A stretch of DNA of 64,000 bases from Torreya grandis (GCA_037957365.1 JARHVA010000250.1:4595501-4659500), one strand, 5' to 3'. Counted from the stretch's first letter, positions 35,173-47,346 are shown. The notes: generated from the letters alone by a model not told the origin. Translations and numbers: made by a program.

Positions 35173-35715
35173 ATATCCATCTATGGAATTGAAGTCGATC
35201 TAGCTAAAATCAAAGCCATTATAGATATGCCACCCCCATCCAATCTTGAACAACTTTGTAGTATACAAAGGAAACTACAATCTATTCATCATTTTATCTC
35301 ACAACTATCAGATCAATGTCAACCATTCGATCACCTCCTTAAGAAAGAAACTTGGTTTATTTGGGACTAGAGTTGTCAGGAGGCCTTTGACACCCTTAAA
35401 AATTACCTTCTTTCTCCCCCTATACTTGTTCCTCTAGAGGATGGCTGACCATTTTACTTATACATCTTAGCCATAGACCATGCCTTAGGTGCCATGCTTA
35501 CCCCTCAAGATGAATAACACAAAAAATAAGTGGTTTATTATATAAGTCACACTCTCACTGAATATGAAACTCATTACACACATATGAAGAAACTATGTCT
35601 AGCTTTGGTCTTTGTAGCTTATAAACTTCATCATTATCTACTTAATCACAAATCTTATATCATCACAAACACTAACCCTCGTAAATATATGCACTTGAAA
35701 CCATATCAAAATTAA
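35173..35715 (+). pseudogene. Element A RT C-terminal part and first RNase H
   Basis: Continues the RT broken at 2004: YGIEVDLAKIKAIIDMPPPS, LQSIHHFISQLSDQCQPFDH, CQEAFDTLKNYLLSPPILV, then RNase H LYILAIDHALGAMLTPQDE, VVYYISHTLTEYETHYTHMK, KLCLALVFVAYKLHHYLL. Stops at several points. The catalytic Asp of the RNase H is not present at the usual place, as is common for the first RNase H in Tat elements. Confidence 0.9.
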
Positions 35716-36320
35716 TGAATGACCAGATAGCTTATGCTTATAGTTGATTCAATCTCGAGTTTCTTCATCAATTTTTTTTAATGGCAAAATCATCACATAC
35801 CAATTAGTAGAATCACCTCTTACCGATAATCAACCATCTTATTGTGAGTTTCCCAATGCATATATAACATCCATATCCCATGGAGATGCAAAATATCAAA
35901 TGACTTTGTTCTTTGATGGATCTAAGTGTGAGTGTAGGGGGTGGGTTGGGGGGATACAAAATCATTCAAATACCTCTACAGGGGGCTCCTATACCACTAT
36001 CTTTCAAACTCATTTTGATTGCACTAACAATATGGCAAAATATGAAGCTTTAATCATAGGCATCTGAACCACTTTATCCTTAGGAGTCAAGGCACTCAAT
36101 ATTTATAAGGATTCCCAACTTGTTGTCAATCAAATAAATGGCACATATCAATGCAAATTTGACATTCCCTATATATATAAAATATCAATAGACTAATTAC
36201 TAGAATCATTCGACCACTATGTCATCCAAGCCACTATGAGATCAAATAACAGATTTGTAGGCACCGTGGCTTCTCTAGCCTCTTTTATCCATCTTCTTCT
36301 CAAGACTCTAAACTTTTTGT
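35716..36320 (+). pseudogene. Element A second RNase H
   Basis: YQMTLFFDGSKCECRGWVGG (about 35890; FDGS carries the first Asp), NNMAKYEALIIGI (Glu block), LNIYKDSQLVVNQINGTYQC (Asp block), NRFVGTVASLASFIH. Together with the previous domain it identifies a Tat-clade element. 107 codons are uninterrupted (35744-36067). Confidence 0.88.
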
Positions 36321-37675
36321 CTTCATCCACATGATCAAAGAACCCTCTTACACTAAATCTAACCTTCCTTCCATCCACAATGTGTAAATAGATCAATCAT
36401 ATTTATGGTACACATAAATATATGATTATCTCTCAAAAGGTGTAATCCCTCCCGATCTCTCTAAAAATAATGAATGCACCTTCCAACAATGCACTACTTG
36501 TTATGTCATACTACTGAGCATTCTCTATAAACAAGGTTTTGATGGTCTTATGCTTCAATGCCTCTAGGGTCCTGAAACCACCTTCTTATCAAAGAAACAC
36601 ATGATGAGATATGTGAGGGCATTTATGGCCTAGTTGTTGCTAAGATAATTCTACGAATGGATTATTGTTGGCCTACCTTAAATCAAGTTTTTTGTGAATA
36701 TGTCAAAAAATGCACTAAAAGTCAACAACGTGCTAACTTATCACATGTCCCTAGTCATACTCTATGAGTAGATAAATAATTTTGGCCATTTTCATAATGT
36801 GGGCTAGATCTTATTAGCCAAATTAACCCTAAATCCTCCTAGTGATAACTTTATCATTATTGCCACAAAATATTTCACTGAATGGGTAGAGGCTATCCTT
36901 CTTATTTCAACTAAAGTAGATAAGATTATTGATATCATTTAACACCACATTATATGTCATTTTGGTATTCCTCACAAGGTCAACACAAATAATTGAAAAT
37001 ACTTTAAAAATAAAAAAGTTTATAAACTCTATGATTATTTTGATATTAAGCTAATTTTTTCATCACCATATTGTCCATAGGCTAATGGACAAGCTAAAGC
37101 ATCTAAGAAAACTCTCAATAAAATCCTAACCAAAGTGGTTGATGAATTAGGGAAAGACTGGCACCTTCAAATTCCTTTTGCACTATGGGCTTATCGTACA
37201 AGCATATTTGAACTCCTACGGGTGCCACCCCATTCTCTTTAGTCTATGGCACATAGGGTGTCCTTCCTCTAGAACTCCAGATCCCTTCTCTTTGAATTTA
37301 TCTTAAGGACAACATTTTTAAGGAAGACTACCATCAAGAATGGCTAACACAACTTGAAATATTATATGAGTGTTGATTGACAACTCTTGATCATCTCCAC
37401 ATCTATCAGGAAAGAATAAAATGTGCATATAATGGACACTTAAAAGAATGAGAATTCAATATCAGTGATCTTGTCCTCAAAGAAAATCAACATGTCACAA
37501 ATATGGAAAGGAGTAAATGAGGGAAGTTTTCTCCAAATTAGCTTGGACCATACATTATTACTCATAAATATGGATTTGGGCCATATCACTTGGCCTCTCT
37601 CAAGGGCAAACTATAATGGGAACCTCTTAATGCTTTGCATATGCATCCATTCTATTATTAATGATCTTTAATAGC
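36321..37675 (+). pseudogene. Element A integrase
   Basis: Zinc-binding part ETHDEICEGIYGLVVAKIIL and YCWPTLNQVFCEYVKKCTKS (36600-36730). The core is spread over frames: YFTEWVEAI at about 36870, an ASP/Asn-Gln stretch near 36980, and TIVHRLMDKLKHLRKLS (antisense of the usual GQ-E block frame). The C-terminal part is LVLKENQHVTN.. and GPYIITHKYGFGPYHLASLK at about 37540-37610. Strongly decayed. Confidence 0.75.
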
Positions 37676-39099
37676 TGCAATCAACATAGGTTTTCCCTTT
37701 GTTTATACTCTTAAACAAACCATATTTCACATAACCATCCCTGAGGCCATTCCCCCTATCCTCAAGAATAATTAATAATGATATAGAATCATGTGGTTAT
37801 CTGTCTAAACACTTACCCTAACCTTAAATATAAACATCCCAGCTTTGCTCATAGCATGTTCTAAATGGATAAGTTTTGCCTATATTTAGAAGGAGGCCCA
37901 AATCATTATTTCTCAATCCCCCACATCTACCAAGAAAGATTATTTGGGATGAAAATATCTTCTTGGATGATAACTTTGTCTTTAAAACTATGAACTAGGC
38001 CAACCTAAGTTAATCCATGTCAAAACTCAATCTAGGATAAACACTTAAAAAGGTCATTAAAAAAAAAGGAAAAATCACAGACTGCTCACTTGAAGGATAG
38101 TTGCTCACAAAATATTCAAAGACATATCCAAAAATATAGACAACTCCCTTGAAGGATAGCTATCCAAAAATGTAAATTAGAAACTTTCTTGCATTGATCG
38201 TATTTCTCGTTCTATTAAAGAATCAACAAGCATGCCCTTGAAATTTATAAGCTAAAATCATATGGTATCCCAAGAAAGCTTCTCGCATTGATTAGCTTTC
38301 TCAAAACTCGTAGACTTACTGCATTAATCAGTTTTCACAACAATGATATGGATTAACACAAAATGGTCCTAAAGTCACTAATGAAAATACTTAGCTCTCA
38401 AACACAAGACATGTAATACATTCCTAAATTAGCTTAAACCTGAATCATGTGAAGGAGGTTCATATCAATTTATTTATCAACTAAGGTATCTTGAGCTTGG
38501 TTGACACATTACTATTAAAACACTTATTAGCATTGGATAAAGGATGCATGTGCATATGTCACACAAAACCTATCTCTGGTTACGATCCAAGCCAATAACG
38601 AGTCAATAACCTCCTTTCTTCTTTTTCATAAATAATCATAAACAAGCATACCTAATTATTATCCATCATTTGATAAGCATGAAATCTTACATAATCCAAA
38701 CCATCAAGAGCATATATATCATCATATCACTTTCCATAACAAATCCCATAATATTATTCATTAAAAATATTATCAAATTACAAAACAACATTAAGACCAT
38801 CATATCATCATGAGGTTATCAAAATTAAATAAACTCGTATAACATACAACCTAATCTAAATTTTCATCAATATATAATCACATAACATTTTAAAACACAT
38901 AACAAAGTAATAACTCATAATCGTGTCATTATTATAAACAAAAACCATTAATCCATATCTAAATCCACCAAATATATGCATCATATGAGTATAATAATCT
39001 AAAGTTGATATACAATATGTCTCTCTAGCCAATACAATAAATAATACAAATTAAGTAGTAAACTACATGATACTTATATCAACACTCCCACCAGCACTA
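37676..39099 (+). other. Element A spacer, no gene
   Basis: AT-rich, no frame recognised. At 38080-38360 short repeats recur: CTTGAAGGATAG twice and GCATTGAT(C/T)...TTCTC three times, suggesting eroded local repeats. Confidence 0.5.
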
Positions 39100-39479
39100 T
39101 CTCCTCCTCTATCTCCTCCTTTATCTCCCCCATCACCTCCATCCCAATCCCTACCCCATGCCACACTCCCTATACTAGCTGAGACAATCAGATGACACTA
39201 TGAAGATCTACCTTGACCGACTATATAATTGGGATACCATGGTACCTCGGGAAGATGCTCCCCCACAATCTACTCATAATATCACATCTCCACCAAAACC
39301 TTTTGATACCTATCTGTGGTCATTGTACTTGGTGGACCCATCCCCCGCCATGTGCTCTTCCTCCCACTGACCTTGATGCGACACTCCCCACAAATCCTCC
39401 CAATACACAAAGCAAATCAATCTGACCCTGGTATTTGTCACAATCATATATAGCTTGATCAAAAGATCTCTATAAATTA

Positions 39480-40663
39480 TCATAACTAGCTTGTAAAGTA
39501 GAAATTTGGCCCCACAAAGTGGCATATTATATCCTCAGCTCATCCCTCTCTGTAATGAAATATTGTATGTTTATCATCTCTATAGTCTCCCCCTCATCCT
39601 CTCCTCTGTCCTCAACATCCTCACCCTTATCCTCCTCCTTTGCCATCAACTAAACACCAAAAAAATGGGCATCTAGAAGCTTAACCTTAGAATCATCACT
39701 CCTAAACTGATGTGGGGAGCTGAGCACATCTTGTACTAACCCAAAATGTCTCCTCACCCTCCTAAACTGAAAAAGCTTTATGTGTTCCACTTGCTTCCCC
39801 CATAACCACCTCTCATGTTATCTTGTGGCCAACTCCTGATGCTCTCCAGTTCATGAAGGAAACCCAAAATATAACCTATAAATAATATCTCCATCCTATA
39901 ACTCTCCCAACACTCATTGATAATAAGCTAAGTCTCATATAACGACATCTTGAAAATGTCTAACAAAATCATCCCTCCACTGGAAGAATCCCACACTGAA
40001 AATTGTTTGGTGCCACCTTGCCCATGGAACACCTAGTGGCTGCATTACTGCAATATGCTCATAAACCCAACACTTAATAAAAAATGTAATATGAAGACCA
40101 TATATCCGTTGTGTCATCCACCCCCATGACTCTCTATATACCTATGCCAAGAGAGTAGGCATCCATGCAAACATAGTAAGATGTTCTACCATATTCGCAA
40201 CCACCTTGTCAACATCTATGGGAATCTCCCCCCTCTTGAGTCTAGTAATGCATAGCAAGTGATCGTTAACATCATCAACAACCTCCCCCCTCGCATCCTA
40301 CTCATACAAAATCTCATATACAGACCCCATTGCAACATAGGTGATATCTAGGGCATCATCATCATAAAGACACGTTAGGTCCTCCATGCATCCTACCTCA
40401 TCCACAAGAATAATTATTACCCCTACACTTCAAAGGCTTTTGTACACATCCTCCACTATAATAGTAATCTCTCTTGTAGGTAACCAAAAAGTGCATGTCA
40501 TTGTATCCCACCATTCCAGCAAGGCCACTAATAACCCAATATCTCTATAGATGCATCGACGGTGACACAACCCTTCAAACCCGATGGCCTCCATATGGTC
40601 CCACTCAACATCACCCATCGACTCACGCAGATGCTCTAATAATGGTGGTACATGGTCCCACAT
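39480..40663 (-). pseudogene. Antisense ORF with plant mobile domain (PMD, MAIN-like) inside element A
   Basis: One - strand frame runs from 40663 to about 39500 with only a few stops. The N-terminal block DIGLLVALLEWWDTMTCTFW and LPTREITIIVEDV matches the signature LxALVERWRxETHTFHLPxGExTITLEDV of the PMD family (aminotransferase-like, MAIN/MAIL). Later blocks fit too: KCWVYEHIAVMQPLGVPWAR (about 40050), FQWRDDFVRHFQDVVI, and RVRRHFGLVQDVLSSP near the C-terminus. An acidic tail follows (GEDVEDRGEDEGETIEMINI). It lies opposite to the pol genes, between integrase and 3' LTR. PMD ORFs occur in Mutator-like and gypsy elements; the function of the domain in elements is unknown. Here it is decayed. 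Confidence 0.82.
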
Positions 40664-41840
40664 CGTTAATGAGCCTTGGGCCTATAATATATTTATCTAA
40701 ACAAAACTAATACCTCATACAAACATAGACAATCAAACACAAATCATTATCGATTCCTTAAGGATCATCGATGATACCATAAGTATCAATGATGATCCCA
40801 TGCAGATAATCAACAATCCACAATGATCAATGGTGATCCATTTTTATGATTGACCATGATCCTCCATCAATCGTTAGAGATTTCCATTGATTGACGTTGA
40901 TTCACATAGAGATCGACATCGATCCCTGCTCACCCTCATGCAAAAAAAAAAAACACAAATCTACATACCTCTCCCTACAACATCCATTGCCTCCTCTGTA
41001 TGCTACCAACACCCTCCATCATTTGCTATAAATTCTTGGACAAGTGTCAAATTTTCACTCAAAAAATAAATATGATCGATCACAAGCCAATACACAAATG
41101 ACATGTGGACCACTCTATATATAGTAATAGTGACAGTGAATGTCAATCCTTAAAATTGACATTGATTAGGTAAATTCATGTCAATCATTATCAAATCATT
41201 GTTGCTTTTGACAATCGACATTGATCCTCGCTAATTGGCATCAATCCACCTATTTTTCACTATGCTCAAAACTTTCATAACAAATAGTTTTGTTCTAAGG
41301 CCAAAAAAGTTCCCCCACTACAACTACAACATTTTACATAGCACCCTAGGCTCATGGATATTGACCCATTGCTGGTCCCACAAACTATAATAACTTACAC
41401 CATATTGGGAACATATCCCCAGTGGATCCCAAGAGTGTGCTTCAACATGATATAATCGTCTATAGGTGGAACCCCTATTTTAGCACAATAGATGTTTAGG
41501 TTAGTCTGCCCTATCATTTGTTCCTTGGTAGCCCATCTTGTTGTTAGAGCCCACTTGTTCACAATTGTGGCAATTTGTTTCATTTATGCCCTAGGGCATT
41601 TTTGTATGTAATACCACTAGTTCTGTAAGTGCAAAACTTTACTCAATTGACAAGCCCATGTCATTGGCACCCATTTTTATCAGTCAGATTCCCATCCTAT
41701 CCTTCACTCCACTTTTTCAAACCCATCATCGACTTCTTTTACCATGTTGGCCTGATTTGAGGGGGAATACCTCCTCACACACATGGGGCATCAAAACCCC
41801 CCTGGTTTTTGTCTCACTACTGAATGCTACAAATTGCTTA
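40664..41840 (+). other. Element A spacer before polypurine tract
   Basis: Apart from the GATC-rich cluster, a 62-codon open - strand frame at 41583-41395 (MKQIATIVNKWALTTRWATK..) lies upstream of the PMD ORF in its sense direction. It could be its N-terminal part, but I recognise nothing in it. Confidence 0.4.
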
Positions 41841-42590
41841 ACAAAAAGGGGCAAATTTAGACACTAGAATTCTATACCATGAATATTTATGTCATTACGC
41901 ATCATGTACCCCTTAGCTATCTCACCGACCACCTTTATTACATTCACCCACCAAAAATAATTTCATTAATTACTATCATACCCTCCCAACCACATGTAAT
42001 CTAATAAAATCAATTAAAATCATCTAACTAATCCCTTCAACAACTTACACATGTTAAATATCCCCTAATAACTCAATACCTCTTTTACCTAACTCACCTC
42101 ACGGTTAAAACAAACTTAAAATGATTTTTCAAGGATAGTAATGAATTGATGTCGATTCCCCAAATCGACATCGATTTGGTATGATTGACATCGATTATAT
42201 ATACTCATACTAAATCTTCCCAAAGGACCTCAGATCACCTATGGAATGCATGAAAAATATCCCTATACACAAGAACTGTAATCTTGATGCTCATTTCTCT
42301 TGTATTGATCCACACATAGTCTAAAGTCCTTGAAGATCATCTCCAAGGAATCAAATATTCATTTTTACAAGCCACAAACATTATTATAATCTTAAAAGAT
42401 AGTTGAAGTAAGTTTTATCTTCATCAAAGCATTATTTAGTTTGTTTACTTCATTTTTATGTCCATTTAGCTTTATCAAAATTTATTGATTATCCTTGCCT
42501 CTTTGAATCATCCCTCTAAACCATAATTTTGTTATTGTGACTTTTTATCAAAAATGACGTTGATTCTCTAAATTGACATCGATCCTTGTT
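40740..42590. repeat. Scattered GACATCGAT/GATC-rich motif clusters in the spacer and LTR of A
   Basis: Runs of short self-complementary words: ATCATCGATGAT, GATCAATGGTGATCC, GATCGACATCGATCC (40911-40925), AATCGACATTGATCC (about 41210), AATCGACATCGATTTGG (42164), TTGACATCGATTA and TTGACATCGATCC (about 42575). The core resembles the decayed units of the copia D array although A is an unrelated gypsy element. Confidence 0.55.
41841..41857 (+). promoter_or_regulatory. Polypurine tract of element A
   Basis: AACAAAAAGGGGCAAAT directly before TTAGACACTAGAATTC. Compare AACAAGGGTAAAA then TGTAGACATGCAATTCC in element C. The LTR start TG appears as TT here. Confidence 0.65.
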
Positions 42591-42665
42591 AAATGCTATA
42601 TTTTTTTGAAATCCAAACAAATTGCTACATAATATTAACAAGTATCTGATCTAATCTTGTTGTCA
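41858..42665 (+). repeat. Probable 3' LTR of element A
   Basis: About 808 bp after the polypurine tract, ending TTGTTGTCA. The partner LTR is outside the window so it cannot be confirmed by pairing. It contains a TATATATACTC promoter-like stretch at about 42196 and GACATCGAT motifs. Confidence 0.5.
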
Positions 42666-42938
42666 GCTCTCCGCAACGTGGATGCCCACCTTTTGATGAC
42701 TCTTCCAGGAGTTTCTTATGGGTTTGATAGAATCACTGACTTACCTACTGTCACTCAACCCTTATTTGACAATCAATCCAATATTGCATACAAGTTAAGC
42801 CTTTGTGTTATTGCCTTCACACCAAATCTTGAAGACATTCCTATTCAACTTTACATCATACATGAAGATATCGAAGCTGTTGAACACTTTTGGCTAGACC
42901 ACTTCTACTTCCTCAATAAAGATAGTGGAGAAGAATAA
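42657..42938 (+). CDS. Unidentified open stretch, 94 codons, possible exon or gene fragment
   Basis: Open from TTG at 42657 (first ATG about 13 codons in) to TAA at 42936-42938. It includes PGVSYGFDRITDLPTVTQPL, LCVIAFTPNLEDIPIQLYII and a very acidic end (FYFLNKDSGEE). Just before it is TTGTTGTCAG, which could be a 3' splice site or the LTR end of element A; both cannot be true. Composition is more balanced than the surroundings. No family recognised. It could be a captured or broken host exon. Confidence 0.3.
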   Translation: MLSALRNVDAHLLMTLPGVSYGFDRITDLPTVTQPLFDNQSNIAYKLSLCVIAFTPNLEDIPIQLYIIHEDIEAVEHFWLDHFYFLNKDSGEE

Positions 42939-43849
42939 GAGATAGAAGCATAGGCATATCTTAGCTTATAAATCTATATCCTTAACAAAATTTATAATTT
43001 TTATCATTATCACTATCATCGTAATTGTAATACAAATGGGTTGATATCCATCCCAAAAAGCTTACCATTTCCTGGAACTAGTATTTTACTAGGCAACCCA
43101 CTTTATCATCCTATTAATATATTTTTTTCAAATTCTTTGATGTATGCATAGTTTCTTTCCTAACCAAAACGAAGTCCTCATGGTCGCTTGAAATCAATAG
43201 TGCATAAATTTATCTCATAAGCACACCTTACTCTTAGCTAAAACCCTTTCATTTTACGAATTTCAATGGTTTATTGATATAAAATGAAACTCAACAAAAA
43301 ATTACTTATTAAACACAATGAGTAGTAGTCTTTATTCTTCCTTCTAATCATTTTGATAATTATTTCAAAATCGCTTGTTTGTGTATATTTATAGCACTAA
43401 CTTTAGCATCTATTAAATTTTTTGAAACTCATAAATTTGTTTATGGCAGGATTCTATGGAGTAATTTCAGACTGATGGTTCTCTTTTTGCATCCAATAAT
43501 GTAGATTCAAATCAGTTTGTGGTCTAGTCAGGTCATGTTTTTGTTACACTTTCATTCAAATGCAATAAGAAGTAATCTACAACTTACTTGAACAACTGCC
43601 AATTCATTGTATAAATAGAGTGTATCTTCTTGCTCGTATTACCCTAGTCACCCTGAAAAAACATTTGATTCTAGCATTTCTTTCTATTTAGAGTTTAATA
43701 ATGATTGTCAAAGCCTAATTCTTATGCTTAGGATCAGGGTATTGTCAGAAGATGAAGCCGTTGATTTGGTTATTGATTTTTTAGTTTTTAAATTTTGAGC
43801 TGGTTAGAATCAAGATCAAATGCTGCCCATAATTTACTTGGGCCCTAGA

Positions 43850-44075
43850 GCTCAAAGTTTAGCGACATGGAAATTCTTCAGTAGGGGTATGCACTAGGCA
43901 ATTTCAGTGATTTGCCAATAACAAGAATATTATTCTCATTCTCATTTTTACCCTGTTAGGTTCAGGGCTCAATTGCTAAATCATACTAAGACCCCTGAGT
44001 TCAAAGTTCAACTACACATAAATTATCTAGTAGGAGTTATGTGCTAGGCCATTTTTATGACTTGGAAACTTTACC
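43850..44075. repeat. Old degenerate duplication, period about 149 bp
   Basis: CTCAAAGTTTAGCGACATGG...GCACTAGGCAATTTCAGTGA (from 43851) resembles TTCAAAGTTCAACTACACAT...GTGCTAGGCCATTTTTATGA (from 44000). Clearly related but strongly diverged. Confidence 0.6.
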
Positions 44076-44409
44076 CTATAACAAGAGGGATCACACCAAC
44101 CATATCAATAATTAATAATAAATATTAAAGTCCCATTAGTCTTACCCCTGCTTATTAGACAGGAGTGTTTCCTGACCCAATTGGACATCAGCTTGCATGT
44201 TGACATGCTACAATAAAGGTTTAGGCTGAATATATCTAATATGTTATAGCAAGAGGGATCACACAAACCATGAGATTAGTTAATAATAAATATTAAAAGA
44301 TCAACTGAACCTGCTTATCAGACAAGAGTGTTTGCCCAACCTAATTGGACATTAGCTCAGATGTCGACATGCTACAGTTAACCTTTAAATTGGATGTATC
44401 TAATATGCT
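44076..44409. repeat. Tandem duplication, two units of 168 bp
   Basis: Unit 1 at 44076-44243, unit 2 at 44244-44409. Shared blocks include AAGAGGGATCACAC, TTAATAATAAATATTAAA, AAGAGTGTTT or GGAGTGTTT, CCTAATTGGACAT and GACATGCTACA. Moderately diverged. Confidence 0.8.
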
Positions 44410-44675
44410 ATTTCAGTAGGTTATTTTAGATTTCCTTTCCAGATGACCTAGTTTTTTTTTTCTTCTAATCGTAATAGGATTGGGAGCTGCTTTGGTTTTA
44501 TTTTAGGCCAGAGCTACTAAAATCACAGCTAAAGTTTGTAATAGTAGCTTGAAATACAATTATAACTTAAGCACAAAGGTTAAACAAAGTTTGTTGGACA
44601 TGTTAGAAAGTAATACATAATAAATCTCATATTAAAAAATTAATGTTCCTTATCAAAACCATGGAAATCAAGATG

Positions 44676-44902
44676 AATACTACTTGGCAGTTTGAAAGGT
44701 GTTTTCATATTACTCTTTATTCCCAAAATTGCATGATAGGAGATTGAAATACTTATTTGTGCTAAATCCTTCCTCGGTGTGCATCTTTAATACTACGTGG
44801 CAGTTTGAAAGGTGTTTTCATATTACTCTTTATTCCCAAAATTGCATGATAGGAGATTGAAATACTTGTTTATGATAGTTCCTTCCTCGGTGTGCATCTT
44901 TA
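44676..44902. repeat. Recent tandem duplication, two units of 113 bp
   Basis: Unit 1 at 44676-44788, unit 2 at 44789-44902. A long stretch is identical (GGCAGTTTGAAAGGTGTTTT through ATAGGAGATTGAAATACTT). Differences cluster in AATACTACTTGG/AATACTACGTGG and in the ATTTGTGCTAAATCC/GTTTATGATAGTTCC segment. Confidence 0.9.
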
Positions 44903-46226
44903 TGCTATCTACTTTTTCCTAAGTTAGCTTTACTATTCGATTTGCTTAGACATTTTGGTCAAAAACATATTTCGTTAAGGACTTATGTCTACAAGTACAA
45001 CACTGCATTCCATTTATTACAAATTGTTGCATTTGTTTCTTCGTTGCGGCCTTATAAAAAATTAAGGTCTACACTTATTTATCAAAGTCCTTGAAGGTCT
45101 TGTTTGTGGTTGCCATTATTTATTGAAATTTAATCATCCATATGTTGTGAGATTCAATTTTATGGTTGAATTGATTATTAGGATTTCTACAATGCATGAT
45201 AGGAAAATTGTTGAGTTTCTGATATCTCAATTAGTATAAAAGCATCACATGATCTTTGGAGTGAACTCATGTAAGACTCAAATGGAAACAAAATTATCAA
45301 TGAATATGTTTGAGAGTGCAGGATTAGAACGGACAACTATGGAAAAGTGGTTGGTGCATATTTCCTTTTTTGTTTAATAGGACGTTTTCTTTTTTCTGAG
45401 CAAGAGTATCATACTAATGACACCTAATTTTTACATGTTGTAAGGCACTTCATTGAAATACAAAATATATTGTTAGCATGCGTTCTCTAATCTCTGTTTT
45501 GACTTGGTAATATTACGAAATACATTTTTGACTACTTATTTCTGCATTTGAGTAATACAACTTTTCAACATAACTCAAGGGTTTTACTTGGTAGTGGTAA
45601 CGATTGCACGAGTAACAAGTGGTGGTAACAACTATACACTTAGTAGTGGTGCATGTAGGTGTAAATGATTCATGGAACAATAATATACGTGCATGTAATT
45701 CTAAATACAATTTGTTTAAAAAGACAACAAATTTCATCCAAAAGTGCGGGTGGACATTGCAATAGATTACAACTAGCATTACCCCAAGTTTACACGGTTA
45801 AATTTTATGAATTTAACAATGACCACTATCATTACCACCATTTTACATGGTTAAACTTTGTTTCAAATGCAAAATATCTTCATAAACCAAAACTCTCGCT
45901 ATATACTACTAAAACTTGTTACAAAACATTGAAAATTTTAAATTCATAAAAAAATCACAAAATTTGATTGGACACTATATTTACCAATTAATATCAATGA
46001 TACAAATAATAAAATAATCATAAACTCCGTCAAACATTAGAAACATGTTCAAATTTTAAAAAAACGGACATTGTAATTGATTGGACATATTTTTCTATAC
46101 AAAGAAATCGTAGGAGGCAATTACTAGAGGACCATGCCTTATGGCAGGTACTAATAACCAAGCAAGAGAAGGTTCATACTTCAAAAAAACAACCTACCCT
46201 ATTGCTCCAACAAATTAATATATATC

Positions 46227-46234
46227 GATCCGCG
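46227..46234 (-). promoter_or_regulatory. Plant histone octamer CGCGGATC upstream of H4
   Basis: GATCCGCG on the + strand is CGCGGATC on the other strand, the octamer found in plant histone gene promoters and linked to S-phase and meristem expression. It lies about 250 bp before the ATG and about 130 bp before the TATA box. A CGTCA-like word, GCGTCACGG (46273), is a possible hexamer-type partner. Confidence 0.75.
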
Positions 46235-46355
46235 TGGAGCAGATCGAACGGTTTGCGTGTTTGAGCAATGCAGCGTCACGGATAAGTGGGAATTTAATGG
46301 TTGAGATTGAGAACGTCGAGCGGGAAAGGAATTCAAATTTGTGAGGTCCGGTTAG

Positions 46356-46790
<435 letters not shown>

Positions 46791-47346
46791 GGGTAACCCT
46801 CCTCCTCCTGCTTTACTTATATGGTGTCTTTCGACACCACCATCTCTTTCTTGGAAGTTTCACACTTTGCTGATTCTTGCCTTAAGCACAAATGTAGAGT
46901 TAACGGGGGCAAGTTTGGTTTTCTTTGGATTCCCCCTTTTTTTTAGTTAGCAAGTTGCACTTTCATTTATACAAGTATACCTCGCTAGGATTTATTTGTC
47001 CATGTGTTTGTACTGCTAGTGAAATCTACTAAATCTGTAAGCTTACTGCTTGGATTGTGATTGCTTGTCTTGAAAGACAGTATTTCCCTGCATATTGTAG
47101 TTCACTGTATGCATTCAACGTGCATCTCTACCCTCGTTGAACATGGTGTATAATCTTACATATTTGTTGTTTCTATTGTCTTGCATGTTCGTTGATTTTC
47201 CCGTGCACTTAGTGCCTATGGTACTTAGTGCCTATGGTCTAGGCTTTGCAATTTTCTCTCTCCAGAAGGTACCTGCAATCTTATTAATTTTTACTTAATT
47301 CCACCGAACTTTATCAAGTATTTGTTTCAAATTATATATAGAATAG
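46791..47346 (+). other. Histone H4 3' UTR and downstream sequence
   Basis: No animal-type histone stem-loop is apparent, consistent with polyadenylated plant histone mRNAs. T-rich and TTTGTA-type far-upstream elements occur around 46960-47100, but no perfect AATAAA was seen. GTGCACTTAGTGCCTATGGTACTTAGTGCCTATGG at 47203-47237 is a short direct repeat. Confidence 0.5.

Larger units (their letters stand above)
1..42665 (+). mobile_element. Element A: outermost Ty3/gypsy (Tat-like) retrotransposon, left end outside window
   Basis: Coding pieces on the + strand run in the order RT (1328-2004), RT end plus RNase H (35173-35715), second RNase H (about 35880-36320), integrase (about 36330-37670), then a 4-kb spacer with an antisense ORF, a polypurine tract and a 3' LTR ending near 42665. 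The two RNase H domains are the known mark of the Tat clade. The 33-kb gap inside RT is explained by nested element B. The 5' LTR and gag are not recognised in 1-1327 and probably lie left of the window. Every coding piece has many stops and frameshifts, so the copy is dead. The right end is inferred from a TTGTTGTCA end and is the least certain boundary. Confidence 0.7.
42939..46220. other. Intergenic region with local duplications, no gene
   Basis: AT-rich (often over two thirds A+T by eye). No frame with a recognisable domain. It contains the duplications listed separately (43850/44000, 44076/44244, 44676/44789). Confidence 0.6.
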
